From assembly GCA_030533235.1 (NCBI GenBank), contig JAUNJN010000014.1, positions 1 to 41,258 of the forward strand: a stretch of 41,258 nucleotides of DNA, given 5' to 3'. This DNA comes from Eubacteriales bacterium (lineage in GTDB: Bacteria; Bacillota; Clostridia; Lachnospirales; Lachnospiraceae). The position numbers were made by a program, and so were the translations under genes. Positions 26,300 to 35,364 of this stretch are shown here, piece after piece. The notes under the pieces are model-generated. The model was not told the origin of the DNA. It saw nothing but the letters and a program-made list of their open reading frames with translations, and searched no databases. Position 1 is the first letter of the stretch. Every line of letters starts with the position of its first letter.

Positions 26300-26597
26300 C
26301 TTTTCCACTTCCCGGTAAAACAATCCTTGGATTCTTCTTAGAATGCTTGTACAATACAATCTTTTTTCCAATTACCTGTACAACCTCACTCTTGGTTCGC
26401 TCTGCCAAAACAGCTGCTATTTCTCTCGGATCATCCAAACAATTTTTTAACACGCCGATTTTAATCAGTTCTCTTTTTTCAAGTGCTTCCGATACAGATT
26501 GTGTAAATTCCGGTGAAACACTTCCTTTTCCGACATTTAAGATTGGCTCCATAGTCATAGCCAAACCTTTTAAATATGCTCTTTGTTTACTAGTCAT
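26289..26597 (-). CDS. yhbY: YhbY/CRS1 RNA-binding protein
   Basis: A 102-residue CRM-domain protein that associates with pre-50S ribosomal particles. It begins MTSKQRAYLKGLAMTMEPIL, contains the conserved VGKGSVSP turn and RELIKIGVLKN, and ends with VVQVIGKKIVLYKHSKK. It lies 12 bases after obg and overlaps nadD, which is the standard obg-yhbY-nadD order in Firmicutes. Confidence 0.97.
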   Translation of the reverse strand: MTSKQRAYLKGLAMTMEPILNVGKGSVSPEFTQSVSEALEKRELIKIGVLKNCLDDPREIAAVLAERTKSEVVQVIGKKIVLYKHSKKNPRIVLPGSGKVEA

Positions 26598-26609
26598 GTT
26601 CCGTCCTCA

Positions 26610-27902
26610 CTATTTATAATAATCAAACTCAAGTCCGTATAAACGAACCGTGTCACCTTCGTTGATTCCAAGTTTCTCTAACATATCAAGAATCCCGTTT
26701 TCTTTCAGGAAACGCTGAAAAAATGCAAATCCCTTTTCAGATTCAAGGTTTGTATATCCAAGCATACGCTCGATTCTCGGTCCTTCAACCAAAAATACAC
26801 CTTCTTCATCCGGTGATTTTGTAACTTCAAATGGTAAATCCGGATTATCGCGATACATGACATCCATTTCCGACTCAAATTCGATGATATCATCCGGTGC
26901 TTCCTTTACCAATTGATTCACATACCATAACAACTCGTCCAAGCCTTTTCCGGATACGGCAGATATCGGAAATACCCGGATACCCTTTGGCTCATATTCA
27001 TCTTTTAACATTTCAATCACTGTTTCATAATCATCACCATATAAGGCATCACATTTATTAGCAGCAATAACCTGGGGACGGTTTGCCAATTCCTCGTTAT
27101 ATGCCAACAGTTCCTTATTGATTGCCTCGATATCAACGATTGGATCACGACCTTCTGTGGAAGCTGCATCGACCATATGAATTAATACTTTTGTACGTTC
27201 TATGTGACGCAAAAATTCAATACCAAGTCCGACGCCTTGCGAAGCACCTTCGATGATTCCGGGAATATCAGCAATCACAAATCCATTTTTATCTCCCAGA
27301 TCAACAACACCGAGATTTGGATTTAAGGTTGTAAAATGATAATTCGCAATTTTCGGTTTTGCATTCGTTACGCGTGATAAAAATGTAGATTTTCCGACAT
27401 TGGGAAATCCAACCAAACCGACATCTGCAATCATTTTAAGCTCTAATGTCACCCACATTTCTTTTGCCGGCTGTCCGGGTTGAGCATACTTTGGTGCCTG
27501 CATAACAGATGTTACATACTGACGATTCCCCTTGCCACCATGCCCGCCTTTAAGCAACACAACCGGTTCTGTTTTATTTGACATATCAAGAATAACTTTT
27601 CCTGTTTCAAAATCCTTTACAACCGTTCCTGCCGGAACCTTTAATACTACATCGTTTCCGTTTGCTCCGTGACAGTTTCGTTTGCCGCCCTCTTCACCGT
27701 CCTCGGCCTTATATTTACGCACATGTCTAAAATCCGTTAATGTATTTAACCCCGGATCTACAACGAAGATAACATCGCCTCCGTTGCCGCCATCACCACC
27801 GTCAGGTCCACCATCCGGAACATAGAGCTCTCTTCGAAAGGAAACGTGTCCATCTCCGCCTTTGCCGGATGCAATAAATATTTTGGCTCTGTCTGCAAAC
27901 AT
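26610..27902 (-). CDS. obgE: GTPase Obg (CgtA)
   Basis: A 430-residue GTPase for late 50S assembly and stress control. The glycine-rich Obg fold covers about 1-158 (IASGKGGDGHVSFRRELYVP, then GGDGGNGG). The G domain starts with GFPNVGKST (165-173) and includes DIPGIIEGA and NKCDAL. The C-terminal OCT domain follows at about 350-430 and is typical of Gram-positive Obg. The ATG at 27902 has GGAGGAG upstream. It follows the rpmA terminator by 37 bases; either partial read-through or a promoter that I could not place supplies transcription. Confidence 0.98.
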   Translation of the reverse strand: MFADRAKIFIASGKGGDGHVSFRRELYVPDGGPDGGDGGNGGDVIFVVDPGLNTLTDFRHVRKYKAEDGEEGGKRNCHGANGNDVVLKVPAGTVVKDFETGKVILDMSNKTEPVVLLKGGHGGKGNRQYVTSVMQAPKYAQPGQPAKEMWVTLELKMIADVGLVGFPNVGKSTFLSRVTNAKPKIANYHFTTLNPNLGVVDLGDKNGFVIADIPGIIEGASQGVGLGIEFLRHIERTKVLIHMVDAASTEGRDPIVDIEAINKELLAYNEELANRPQVIAANKCDALYGDDYETVIEMLKDEYEPKGIRVFPISAVSGKGLDELLWYVNQLVKEAPDDIIEFESEMDVMYRDNPDLPFEVTKSPDEEGVFLVEGPRIERMLGYTNLESEKGFAFFQRFLKENGILDMLEKLGINEGDTVRLYGLEFDYYK

Positions 27903-27939
27903 ATCCGCTCCTCCATTTCAAATCATAATACCAAAAGGT

Positions 27940-27972
27940 AAAAAAAGGTTGCCGCACAAACGTGTAGCAACC
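27940..27972 (-). terminator. Terminator between rpmA and obg
   Basis: On the minus strand, GGTTGC (27972-27967) pairs with GCAACC (27952-27947), with an inner CAC/GUG pairing in the loop, followed by a run of seven T. It lies 17 bases after the rpmA stop and probably ends part of the rplU-prp-rpmA transcript. Confidence 0.85.
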
Positions 27973-27989
27973 CTTATTTGCGTCATATT

Positions 27990-28280
27990 TTACTCAGCTG
28001 ATGCAACAGGATAGATCGAAACCTGTTTCTTATCTCTACCCTTTCTCTCGAATCGAACAACACCATCTACAAGCGCAAACAATGTATCATCACCGCCGAT
28101 ACCTACGTTTACACCAGGATGAATCTTTGTTCCACGCTGTCTATATAATATATTTCCAGCTTTAACAAACTGTCCATCTGCTCTCTTTGCACCAAGTCTC
28201 TTGGCCTCGGAATCTCTACCGTTTTTAGTAGAACCAACACCCTTTTTATGAGCAAAGAACTGTAAATCAAATCTAAACAT
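27990..28280 (-). CDS. rpmA: 50S ribosomal protein L27 (with cleavable N-terminus)
   Basis: A 96-residue L27. The mature protein starts at Ala10 ([19 protein letters not shown]). In front stands the nine-residue extension MFRFDLQFF, the cleavage motif processed in Firmicutes by Prp, whose gene lies 4 bases upstream. The L27 tail near the peptidyl-transferase centre must be freed this way in such bacteria. The ATG at 28280 has AAGGAGG upstream; a longer frame to 28325 runs into prp and is rejected. A terminator lies 17 bases after the stop. Confidence 0.98.
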   Translation of the reverse strand: MFRFDLQFFAHKKGVGSTKNGRDSEAKRLGAKRADGQFVKAGNILYRQRGTKIHPGVNVGIGGDDTLFALVDGVVRFERKGRDKKQVSIYPVASAE

Positions 28281-28284
28281 ACCG

Positions 28285-28611
28285 TTACACCTCCTTGTAG
28301 TGTACTTGTAAAAACTTTTCTCCATAGGAATCTCTGATTCCCTCCAGCGCCATTAAAAGCGTATGAATTAATACCCTTCCAATCTCATCCGGAACTTCCT
28401 TAAACTTAAATTGCCAAAATCCGGATGCACCCTGTTCACATACATACGCAGTTTCAGAATGAACTTCTACAGAATTAATCGTGCTTGTAACAAGTGCGGA
28501 TACAGCAGCACATACAATATCCTGATTGTATTTTGCATATCCGGCATGTCCGCTTACACGAAATCCGATTATATCCTGATTGGAATTACGATAAAAATTT
28601 GCTTTAATCAT
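28285..28611 (-). CDS. prp: Ribosomal-processing cysteine protease Prp
   Basis: A 108-residue protease that removes the N-terminal extension of L27. The catalytic histidine is His22 in VSGHAGYA and the catalytic cysteine is Cys34 in [10 protein letters not shown]. The C-terminal [18 protein letters not shown] region matches the family. It lies between rplU (8 bases upstream) and rpmA (4 bases downstream), the conserved Firmicutes order, so that enzyme and substrate are made together. Confidence 0.97.
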   Translation of the reverse strand: MIKANFYRNSNQDIIGFRVSGHAGYAKYNQDIVCAAVSALVTSTINSVEVHSETAYVCEQGASGFWQFKFKEVPDEIGRVLIHTLLMALEGIRDSYGEKFLQVHYKEV

Positions 28612-28619
28612 AGTATCAA

Positions 28620-28925
28620 TTAAGCGTTGATAGCTTCAATCTTAACCTTTGTAAATGGCTGTCTGTGACCCTGCTTCTTATGATAGCCGGTCTTTCTCTT
28701 GTACTTGTAAACAACGACCTTCTTGTGCTTACCTTCGCCAAGAACGGTTGCCTTTACTGAAGAATTTGCGCAAGCATCACCACAAAGCATATCCTTGTCT
28801 GTGTTAACTGCAACTACATCAAAAGATACCTCAGAACCTTCCTCTGCTGCAAGCTTCTCAACCTTAATGATATCTCCTTCAGCTACCTTGTACTGCTTTC
28901 CGCCTGTTGCTATAATCGCGTACAT
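28620..28925 (-). CDS. rplU: 50S ribosomal protein L21
   Basis: A 101-residue L21 that binds 23S rRNA domain I. It starts MYAIIATGGKQYKVAEGDII and ends YKRKTGYHKKQGHRQPFTKV, the usual signature. It is the first gene of the rplU-prp-rpmA transcript and has a structured leader directly upstream. Length is normal. Confidence 0.98.
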   Translation of the reverse strand: MYAIIATGGKQYKVAEGDIIKVEKLAAEEGSEVSFDVVAVNTDKDMLCGDACANSSVKATVLGEGKHKKVVVYKYKRKTGYHKKQGHRQPFTKVKIEAINA

Positions 28926-29010
28926 ATAGGTTACCTCCTATTATCATTACTCGCCAGCTACGGTGTCGTCTATAAAACGAGCTTAAACCTCACTGTGCGG
29001 CACACTAGGT
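28926..29010 (-). ncRNA. Candidate L21 leader (structured 5' UTR of rplU)
   Basis: Two foldable elements lie in the leader on the minus strand. A hairpin at 29010-28987 has ACCT pairing with AGGT around a UGUG/CACA inner stem. A 5-base-pair hairpin at 28941-28926 (ATAGG, loop AGGTAA, CCTAT) contains the ribosome binding site AGGAGG and ends next to the start codon. A CTCG/CGAG pair connects the middle. L21 autoregulatory leaders are known in Firmicutes; identity is inference. Confidence 0.45.
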
Positions 29011-29011
29011 A

Positions 29012-29040
29012 AATTTAACATTATAATTAAATTATGTCAA
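29012..29040 (-). promoter_or_regulatory. Promoter of rplU-prp-rpmA
   Basis: A perfect -35, TTGACA (29040-29035), is followed after 17 bases by TAAATT (29017-29012). A perfect TATAAT at 29025-29020 is present but too close to this -35. The -35 overlaps the stop codon of the RNase E/G gene. Confidence 0.6.
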
Positions 29041-30200
29041 GTGTTTTTTATTATTTCATAAATCGGTTTATGAACTTTTTTCCTTGTAACTTCCACAAGA
29101 CCAAGTTTTGTAATATCATGGACCGTTACATCGACCCAATCATTTGCTACATATTCTCGAAATGCTTGTAACAAGATTGTTTTATCACGTTCTGATTTCA
29201 GATTAATAAAATCTACAATAATAATACCGCTTATATTACGTATTCGAAGCTGCCGTGAAATCTCGGCCGCCGCTTCAAGATTCATCTTTAAAAGTGCATT
29301 TTGACAATTCGCCCCTGTAATTGCTTTCCCGCTATTGACATCAATGACTGTCATTGCTTCCGTATGTTCAATTACAAGATATCCTCCGCATTTTAAATAT
29401 GCACGCGTGTTTAATGCCTTTGTTACATTCGAATTCAGACTATAAATGACATCTAAGGACGCTGTCTGATCAAAATGACATGTCGGAATCGGTAAATTGT
29501 ACGCTTTACATGCCTGAATAAACTCATCGTCATCGGTAATGATTTCGCAATCTCCTTGATGAACAAGTTTTAGATAATCAGTGATATATGCAGATGTATT
29601 TTGTTTCATGCAGCTGTATGCAGTTCGATATTTTGATTGATGAATTATTTCATGTAGTTCACATAATATTTTTATTGTTTCCTCTTGAATTATCTTATCA
29701 TCAATGGTTTGTGCACCAGTACGAATAATACATCCAAAGTTATGCTCCTTATAAGCATGTGTTGCTTCGAATTCCTGAATTGTATTTCTGACAAGCTCTT
29801 TTAACGAAGCCCGCCTGGCTGCATCTGTTATTTTTTTGGATATTCCGATTGTATCACCAAGATGAACAATTATATTTTCGCCTGTGATAGAAATTTTTGT
29901 TGTAACAGTCGCCTGCTTTGTCTTTATTTTGTCCTTAATTACTTGAACTAATACAAGATTACCGACTTTTGGGACCGCTTGTCCTATAAAATCCTCTAAA
30001 GATAAATAACAGCTCTCACCACTTTTTATATCAACAAAGCATGCATTAATATTTTTCAACACATTCGACACTCTTGCCACATAGATATTGCCAATTATTG
30101 AATCGTTTTCGTAGCAATTAATTGCCTGTAGCTTGGAATCCTCAAAGTAAAACCCCATTCTGACATTATAAAGTTTTGTTAATATCATTTTTTTGTTCAT
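29037..30200 (-). CDS. Ribonuclease E/G family protein (short form)
   Basis: A 387-residue RNase E/G-type endoribonuclease. An S1-like RNA-binding region covers about 35-115, and the DNase I-like catalytic part carries the two metal aspartates, Asp287 (VIDVNSG) and Asp330 (IVDFINL). E. coli RNase G is about 490 residues. Here the protein ends soon after VEVTRKKV, so the zinc-link CPxCxG motif and the small dimerisation domain are absent, as in several clostridial forms. The ATG at 30200 has AAGGGG upstream. Its last bases carry the -35 of the rplU promoter. It follows the radical SAM pair and probably shares its transcript. Confidence 0.93.
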   Translation of the reverse strand: MNKKMILTKLYNVRMGFYFEDSKLQAINCYENDSIIGNIYVARVSNVLKNINACFVDIKSGESCYLSLEDFIGQAVPKVGNLVLVQVIKDKIKTKQATVTTKISITGENIIVHLGDTIGISKKITDAARRASLKELVRNTIQEFEATHAYKEHNFGCIIRTGAQTIDDKIIQEETIKILCELHEIIHQSKYRTAYSCMKQNTSAYITDYLKLVHQGDCEIITDDDEFIQACKAYNLPIPTCHFDQTASLDVIYSLNSNVTKALNTRAYLKCGGYLVIEHTEAMTVIDVNSGKAITGANCQNALLKMNLEAAAEISRQLRIRNISGIIIVDFINLKSERDKTILLQAFREYVANDWVDVTVHDITKLGLVEVTRKKVHKPIYEIIKNT

Positions 30201-30235
30201 GTACGGTTCCCCTTTTCGATTTTGCCCGGCTTAAT

Positions 30236-30961
30236 TTAAAATTGCTCTCCAATCTCACACAGTGACCGGAATTTATCTTTTTCACCCATATATGTTTCCA
30301 ATCTGTGAACCATATAATCATAACGATTGTATTGGATTCCTGCCAAATCACAAAGTGCTGTTACAACAAGCTCCGGTTTTAAATTATCCTGACTCCCCGA
30401 TGCAAGCATCATATAAATCGCATTTCCTTTATAATCGATATAGGATGATTTATTCTCACATCCTTTTAAATCATATATGAACGGTTTGATATCTGCCATC
30501 GCTTCGGTTGATTTAGTTTTTTTCATAACAAACACTTCATTTTGATCTGTTAATGATTGAACAAAAGGTAACAATACATCAATTTGATTCATATCCGACT
30601 CATCATTTTTGTATATGATATAATCCGATGCAGTCACGACTGACATGGCCGGTTTCGCATTTTCCGGTAACAAAACGATATCAAGCACACGCACACCATC
30701 CGGAAGTGTTTCATTTAACCGATGCATCATATCATCCGTCGATGTAATTTCATCAAATTCTCCGTCAAAATACTCACCCTCTGACGTCATACCAAGTGGC
30801 ATCGGCGCGGCAAATGATATAACCTGATGCGGAGAAAATCCCTTCGAGTAGGATACGGAAAGCTTCGCTCTTCGAATAGCCTTTTGAAACAGTCGCATAA
30901 CATCAAGATGTCCAATAAATCGAAGAACCCCTGTTTTTGTATACTTAATTCTTAGTTTCAA
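30236..30961 (-). CDS. DUF2344 / TIGR03936 radical SAM-associated protein
   Basis: A 241-residue protein of the TIGR03936 family, which occurs next to or fused with a TIGR03960 radical SAM protein. Typical segments are YTKTGVLRFIGHLDVMRLFQ, RRAKLSVSYSKGFSPHQ and APMPLGMTSEGEYFD. Biochemical function is not known; a role in RNA modification with the adjacent enzyme is guessed in the literature. The start is TTG at 30961, with GGAGG 8 bases upstream, giving a 17-base overlap with the radical SAM gene. The frame continues to 30988, but no better start is found there. Confidence 0.9.
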   Translation of the reverse strand: MKLRIKYTKTGVLRFIGHLDVMRLFQKAIRRAKLSVSYSKGFSPHQVISFAAPMPLGMTSEGEYFDGEFDEITSTDDMMHRLNETLPDGVRVLDIVLLPENAKPAMSVVTASDYIIYKNDESDMNQIDVLLPFVQSLTDQNEVFVMKKTKSTEAMADIKPFIYDLKGCENKSSYIDYKGNAIYMMLASGSQDNLKPELVVTALCDLAGIQYNRYDYMVHRLETYMGEKDKFRSLCEIGEQF

Positions 30962-32813
30962 AACAGACACCTCCTCCGTACAATGCACAGCCGCAGCCTG
31001 TGCATTTTTCTCTGCAATTTTTCGTTATTATTCCATGTTTCGCATTTTCCCATTCTTTTACCAGATGTGCTTTTGTTACACCGGTATCAATGTGATCCCA
31101 AGGCAACACTTCATCAATATTACGTTCTCTTGCCGCATAGAACATTACATCAATTCCGTTTCGTGAAAATGCATCCTCATAACGTTTCATATCAAAATAC
31201 TCTGTCCATGCATCAAAGATTCCGCCATTTTGGTATACATCATAAATGGCCGCTGACAGTTTTCGGTCTCCTCTTGCCAAAACACCCTCTAAAATAGATA
31301 TACCGGCATCGTGATACGTAAACTTCAAGCTCTTTTTATTCCGTTGTTGCATAAATGAATCCTTTACATAATAGGCACGTCTTGTAAACTCTTCCGGCAG
31401 AATCATCGGTGCCCATTGAAATGGTGTAAAAGGCTTTGGAACAAAATAAGATGCAGACGCGGTAATCATAACTCGTCCGTTTCGTTTTTCTTTTGGAATC
31501 GTATCAAAATATACTTCTGATATCTTTTCAGCGAGCTCAGCAATACCGTACAAATCCTCATCCGTTTCTGTTGGAAGACCAAGCATAAAATATAGCTTTA
31601 CCTTATCCCAACCACCGAGAAATGCATCATGACTTCCCTGTAAAATATTCTCTTCCGTAATACCCTTATTGATTACGTTACGTAATCGCTGCGTGCCTGC
31701 TTCAGCAGCAAACGTAAGAGATGATTTCTTAATATCCTGCACCTTGCTCATTACATCAAGCGAAAACGCATCAATTCGGAGAGAAGGCAACGATACATTG
31801 ACATGATCAGTATCCTTTAACTGAATCAGATAATCAAGTAATGTATCAAGATCCTCATAATCACTTGAGCTTAGCGAACTCAAAGATATTTCCTCGTATC
31901 CGGTATTATCAAGCATCTTACGTGCATATTCTTTTAACATTTTAACCGGTTTTTGTCTTGTCGGACGATAAATCATACCCGCCTGGCAAAATCTGCAACC
32001 GCGTATGCAACCACGCATAATCTCTAAAACGACACGATCTTGTGTCGCACGTACATACGGGATTATTGGCTTCATTGGATAAGGTGCATGTTCAAAATCC
32101 GTAACAACCTGTCGTTTAATTTTACACGGAATATCCTCATAAATTGGTCGAACCTGCTTTATTGTTCCATCCTCACAATAAATTACATCATAGAGAGACG
32201 GAACATAAAGTCCCGGAATTTTTGCCGCTTCATGTAAAAAATCATCTCGTGTTATATCTGAGAATTTATATTGCTTGTACAAATCAAGCAATGCATCATA
32301 TGAGGTCTCACCTTCTCCAATATAGAAAATATCAAAAAAGCCAGCAATTGGCTCCGGATTTACTGTACATGGACCACCTCCGATTACAATCGGATCATCT
32401 TTTGTCCTGTCCTTTGCCCAAATCGGTATATTTGACAAATCAATGACCTGCAATATATTTGTATAACACATTTCATACTGAATCGTAATTGCAAGAATAT
32501 CAAAATTGTGAATCGGTGATTGTGTTTCCAAAGAAAAAAGAGGGATATTTTCCTCTCTCATAACCCGATCCAAATCCGGCCATGGGCTGTAAACACGTTC
32601 ACAGTATGTATCCTCTCTTCGATTGAACATATCATATAAAATCTGAATCCCTAAATAAGACATACCGATTTCATAAATATCCGGAAAGCACATGGCAATC
32701 CGGATGTCAATATCAGATAAGTCTTTATTAACAATATTTACTTCATTCCCTATATAACGTGCAGGCTTTTCAATATTCATAAGCACACGTTCGGGTAGAG
32801 CTAATTTTGACAT
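30945..32813 (-). CDS. TIGR03960 B12-binding-domain/radical SAM protein
   Basis: A 622-residue protein. The N-terminal region resembles a B12-binding domain (RIAMCFPDIYEIGMSYLGIQ and IVIGGGPCTVNPEP). The radical SAM core has the cluster motif CIRGCRFC (Cys269, Cys273, Cys276) followed by QAGMIYRP. The C-terminus is rich in cysteine (CREKCTGCGCALYGGGVC), perhaps a second metal site. Such proteins are conserved upstream of rplU in clostridia and their substrate is unknown. The start is ATG at 32813 with AAAGGAT upstream, not the frame-open 32870, which overlaps the PFL gene. Confidence 0.93.
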   Translation of the reverse strand: MSKLALPERVLMNIEKPARYIGNEVNIVNKDLSDIDIRIAMCFPDIYEIGMSYLGIQILYDMFNRREDTYCERVYSPWPDLDRVMREENIPLFSLETQSPIHNFDILAITIQYEMCYTNILQVIDLSNIPIWAKDRTKDDPIVIGGGPCTVNPEPIAGFFDIFYIGEGETSYDALLDLYKQYKFSDITRDDFLHEAAKIPGLYVPSLYDVIYCEDGTIKQVRPIYEDIPCKIKRQVVTDFEHAPYPMKPIIPYVRATQDRVVLEIMRGCIRGCRFCQAGMIYRPTRQKPVKMLKEYARKMLDNTGYEEISLSSLSSSDYEDLDTLLDYLIQLKDTDHVNVSLPSLRIDAFSLDVMSKVQDIKKSSLTFAAEAGTQRLRNVINKGITEENILQGSHDAFLGGWDKVKLYFMLGLPTETDEDLYGIAELAEKISEVYFDTIPKEKRNGRVMITASASYFVPKPFTPFQWAPMILPEEFTRRAYYVKDSFMQQRNKKSLKFTYHDAGISILEGVLARGDRKLSAAIYDVYQNGGIFDAWTEYFDMKRYEDAFSRNGIDVMFYAARERNIDEVLPWDHIDTGVTKAHLVKEWENAKHGIITKNCREKCTGCGCALYGGGVCFETKN

Positions 32814-32826
32814 AATTATTATCCTT

Positions 32827-34191
32827 TTAATTTTTAAAGCTATGAATCGGTGCCGGAATACGTCCGCCACGATTTACAAAAGCATCACATGAAAATTTGT
32901 TAACAGGCATAATCGGTGCATATCCAAGCAAACCACCGAACATTACCTGATCACCTACATCTTTCCCGATTGCAGGAATAATACGTACTGCAGTTGTCTT
33001 TTGGTTTACCATACCAAGTGCCATCTCATCCGCAATAATACCGGAAATTGTAGTCGCCTTTGTATCTCCCGGTATTGCAATCATATCAAGTCCGACTGAA
33101 CATACACATGTCATTGCCTCAAGCTTCTCTAAGGTTAGTGCGCCTGCCGAAACAGCATCAATCATACGCTGATCTTCACTGACCGGAATAAATGCGCCTG
33201 AAAGTCCGCCCACATAAGAGGATGCCATTACACCGCCCTTTTTAACCTGATCATTTAACATAGCAAGCGCTGCAGTTGTACCCGGTGCACCGGCATATTC
33301 CAACCCGATTTCTTCAAGAATTTCTCCAACACTATCACCCACAGCAGGTGTAGGCGCTAAAGATAAATCAATAATACCAAACGGAACACCGAGCATTTTC
33401 GATGCTTCCTTTGCAACTAACTGACCAACTCTTGTAATCTTAAATGCTGTTTTCTTAACTGTCTCACATAAAACTTCAAAATTTTGACCGCGCACTGCTT
33501 CAAGTGCAGCCTTAACAACACCCGGTCCGCTGACACCGACATTTATGATACGGTCTGCTTCTGTAACACCATGAAATGCTCCTGCCATAAACGGATTGTC
33601 ATCCGGAGCATTACAAAACACTACAAATTTGGCACATCCAAGACAATTGTCATCCTTTGTAAGTTCAGCTGTTTCCTTAATGATTTCACCGATTAACTTG
33701 ACTGCATCCATATTAATACCGGTCTTTGTTGATGCGGTATTAACAGAACTACAAACCATCTTTGTCTCAGACAATGCCTTAGGAATTGAACGAATCAAAA
33801 GTTCATCTGCTGTAGTCATTCCTTTTGATACAAGTGCGGAATATCCGCCAATAAAGTTAACTTTACATGTTTCTGCCGCCTTGTCCAATGTTTTTGCTAT
33901 TTCAACAAAATCGTCGATTGACTTACATACCGACCCGCCGACGAGTGCTATTGGTGTAACAGAAATACGCTTATTTACAATAGGAACACCATACTTTTTT
34001 GAAATTTCCTCTCCGGTCGAAACCAGGTCCTTTGCAGAGGTTGTGATTTTTTCATAAATTTTTTCACAGGTGGATGCCACATCTTTTCCCACACAATCAA
34101 GAAGAGATATACCCATTGTGATCGTACGAACATCGAGATTCATCTTTTGAATCATCTCATTTGTCTCAATTACTTCATTAATACTAATCAT
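32827..34191 (-). CDS. PFL family protein (UPF0210/DUF711)
   Basis: A 454-residue protein of the UPF0210 family, which has a fold related to pyruvate formate-lyase/glycyl radical enzymes but lacks known activity. Typical segments are [43 protein letters not shown] and [11 protein letters not shown]. It is preceded by the ACT-domain gene with a 27-base gap; the two families (UPF0210 and UPF0237) are neighbours across Firmicutes and probably work together. The ATG at 34191 has a modest AAAGG site. Confidence 0.94.
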   Translation of the reverse strand: MISINEVIETNEMIQKMNLDVRTITMGISLLDCVGKDVASTCEKIYEKITTSAKDLVSTGEEISKKYGVPIVNKRISVTPIALVGGSVCKSIDDFVEIAKTLDKAAETCKVNFIGGYSALVSKGMTTADELLIRSIPKALSETKMVCSSVNTASTKTGINMDAVKLIGEIIKETAELTKDDNCLGCAKFVVFCNAPDDNPFMAGAFHGVTEADRIINVGVSGPGVVKAALEAVRGQNFEVLCETVKKTAFKITRVGQLVAKEASKMLGVPFGIIDLSLAPTPAVGDSVGEILEEIGLEYAGAPGTTAALAMLNDQVKKGGVMASSYVGGLSGAFIPVSEDQRMIDAVSAGALTLEKLEAMTCVCSVGLDMIAIPGDTKATTISGIIADEMALGMVNQKTTAVRIIPAIGKDVGDQVMFGGLLGYAPIMPVNKFSCDAFVNRGGRIPAPIHSFKN

Positions 34192-34218
34192 ATTATTTGC
34201 CTTTCTATATCTCTATGC

Positions 34219-34491
34219 TTACAGTCTATGCATCATATTAAAAATTTCTTCTCTCTGTGCCTTGATCTGAACTCCAAGCTCATCACCAAGCTTTGTAAGT
34301 TCCTCAGCAAGACAATCATGATCTTTTACAGACTTTGATGTGTCAACAACCATCATCATGTTGAAATAGCCATCAACAATCGTCTGTGCGATATCTAAAA
34401 TATTGATGTTATTGTCTGACAAATATACGCAAACCTTTGCGATAATACCGACTCTGTCCTTTCCTAATACCGTAATAATTGTCTTTTTCAT
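34219..34491 (-). CDS. ACT domain-containing protein (UPF0237)
   Basis: A 90-residue single ACT domain: KKTIITVLGKDRVGIIAKV, the NNINILDIAQTIVDGYFNMM strand-helix unit and a C-terminal FNMMHRL. ACT domains bind small ligands, often amino acids. The consistent pairing with the PFL protein suggests that it regulates that partner, but the ligand is unknown. It follows the metallo-beta-lactamase gene by 18 bases. Confidence 0.95.
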   Translation of the reverse strand: MKKTIITVLGKDRVGIIAKVCVYLSDNNINILDIAQTIVDGYFNMMMVVDTSKSVKDHDCLAEELTKLGDELGVQIKAQREEIFNMMHRL

Positions 34492-34509
34492 ATAAATTAT
34501 CCTCCTAAA

Positions 34510-35307
34510 TTAGATCTCTATACATTTACCAACCTCTGTCCGACTTGCAACGGCAAGGTTAATTTCACGTACATCCTTAAAATATTGATTTCCCATAAGT
34601 TCCGCTTTTACCGTTTCATAAGCAAGCTCCGGATAATTGTTTTCCTTACTTAAATGTCCAAGAAACACAGCCTTCATATGGTCATTTAATACACTTCGTA
34701 AAAGCTTTCCGCAGGCTTCATTCGATAAATGTCCGCGTTTGCCCAAAATGCGTTGTTTTAACGGATAAGAATAGGGACCAACCTGTAACATTCGGATATC
34801 ATGGTTTGATTCTAACAGTAATGCATCCGAATCAGAAATTGCATTTACAATATAATCATCATAATCTCCCATATCTGTTGCAATACATATTTTTCTATTT
34901 TTGTTAAAAAAACTGTAGCAAACAGGATCCGCTGCATCATGCCAGACAGAATGAGCTTGAATGGATAAGTCACCGATTGAAAACGGCATATCCGGTTCAA
35001 TACTGTGAAACAACCCCCGATCAATCTCTCCAAGCGAAGACATAGACAAAACAGAAGATATCGTATCCTCTGTTGCATAAATCGGAAGATTATAACTTCT
35101 AGATATTACACCCAATGCACGTACATGGTCAATATGTTCATGTGTTATCAAAACACCTTGCAAATCACTAAAATCGAAATCATTGTTATGTAAGCCCTCT
35201 GCAATTTTTTTTCGACTGATTCCAACATCAACTAATACAGAGGTTTTATCACTGCCAACAAAAATGCAGTTTCCACTACTGCCGCTGGCGATGCTCATTA
35301 GTTTCAT
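34510..35307 (-). CDS. YycJ-type metallo-beta-lactamase fold hydrolase
   Basis: A 265-residue metal-dependent hydrolase with the site HEHIDH (56-61), the IASGSSGNC turn near the N-terminus, and further ligands in SVWHDA and FLGHLSKENN. It resembles YycJ/WalJ, thought to be a 5'-to-3' DNA exonuclease linked to the WalKR operon, although no walKR genes occur here. The ATG at 35307 has AAAAAGGAG upstream, and a promoter-like sequence is present in the 100 bases before it. Confidence 0.93.
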   Translation of the reverse strand: MKLMSIASGSSGNCIFVGSDKTSVLVDVGISRKKIAEGLHNNDFDFSDLQGVLITHEHIDHVRALGVISRSYNLPIYATEDTISSVLSMSSLGEIDRGLFHSIEPDMPFSIGDLSIQAHSVWHDAADPVCYSFFNKNRKICIATDMGDYDDYIVNAISDSDALLLESNHDIRMLQVGPYSYPLKQRILGKRGHLSNEACGKLLRSVLNDHMKAVFLGHLSKENNYPELAYETVKAELMGNQYFKDVREINLAVASRTEVGKCIEI

Positions 35308-35334
35308 AACGCGTCTCCTTTTTCACATTTCACT

Positions 35335-35364
35335 ATAATAACACACAATAAACGATAGACACAA
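35335..35364 (-). promoter_or_regulatory. Candidate promoter upstream of the YycJ-type gene
   Basis: The minus strand reads TTGTGT (35364-35359), an 18-base spacer and TATTAT (35340-35335, five of six matches). The 100-base gap (35308-35407) shows no convincing terminator, only a weak AGCC/GGCT pair without a T tract. Confidence 0.35.

Noticed and set aside
33596-34057. Open reading frame of 153 codons on the plus strand
   Set aside because: It is antisense to the PFL gene and has no supporting start signal.
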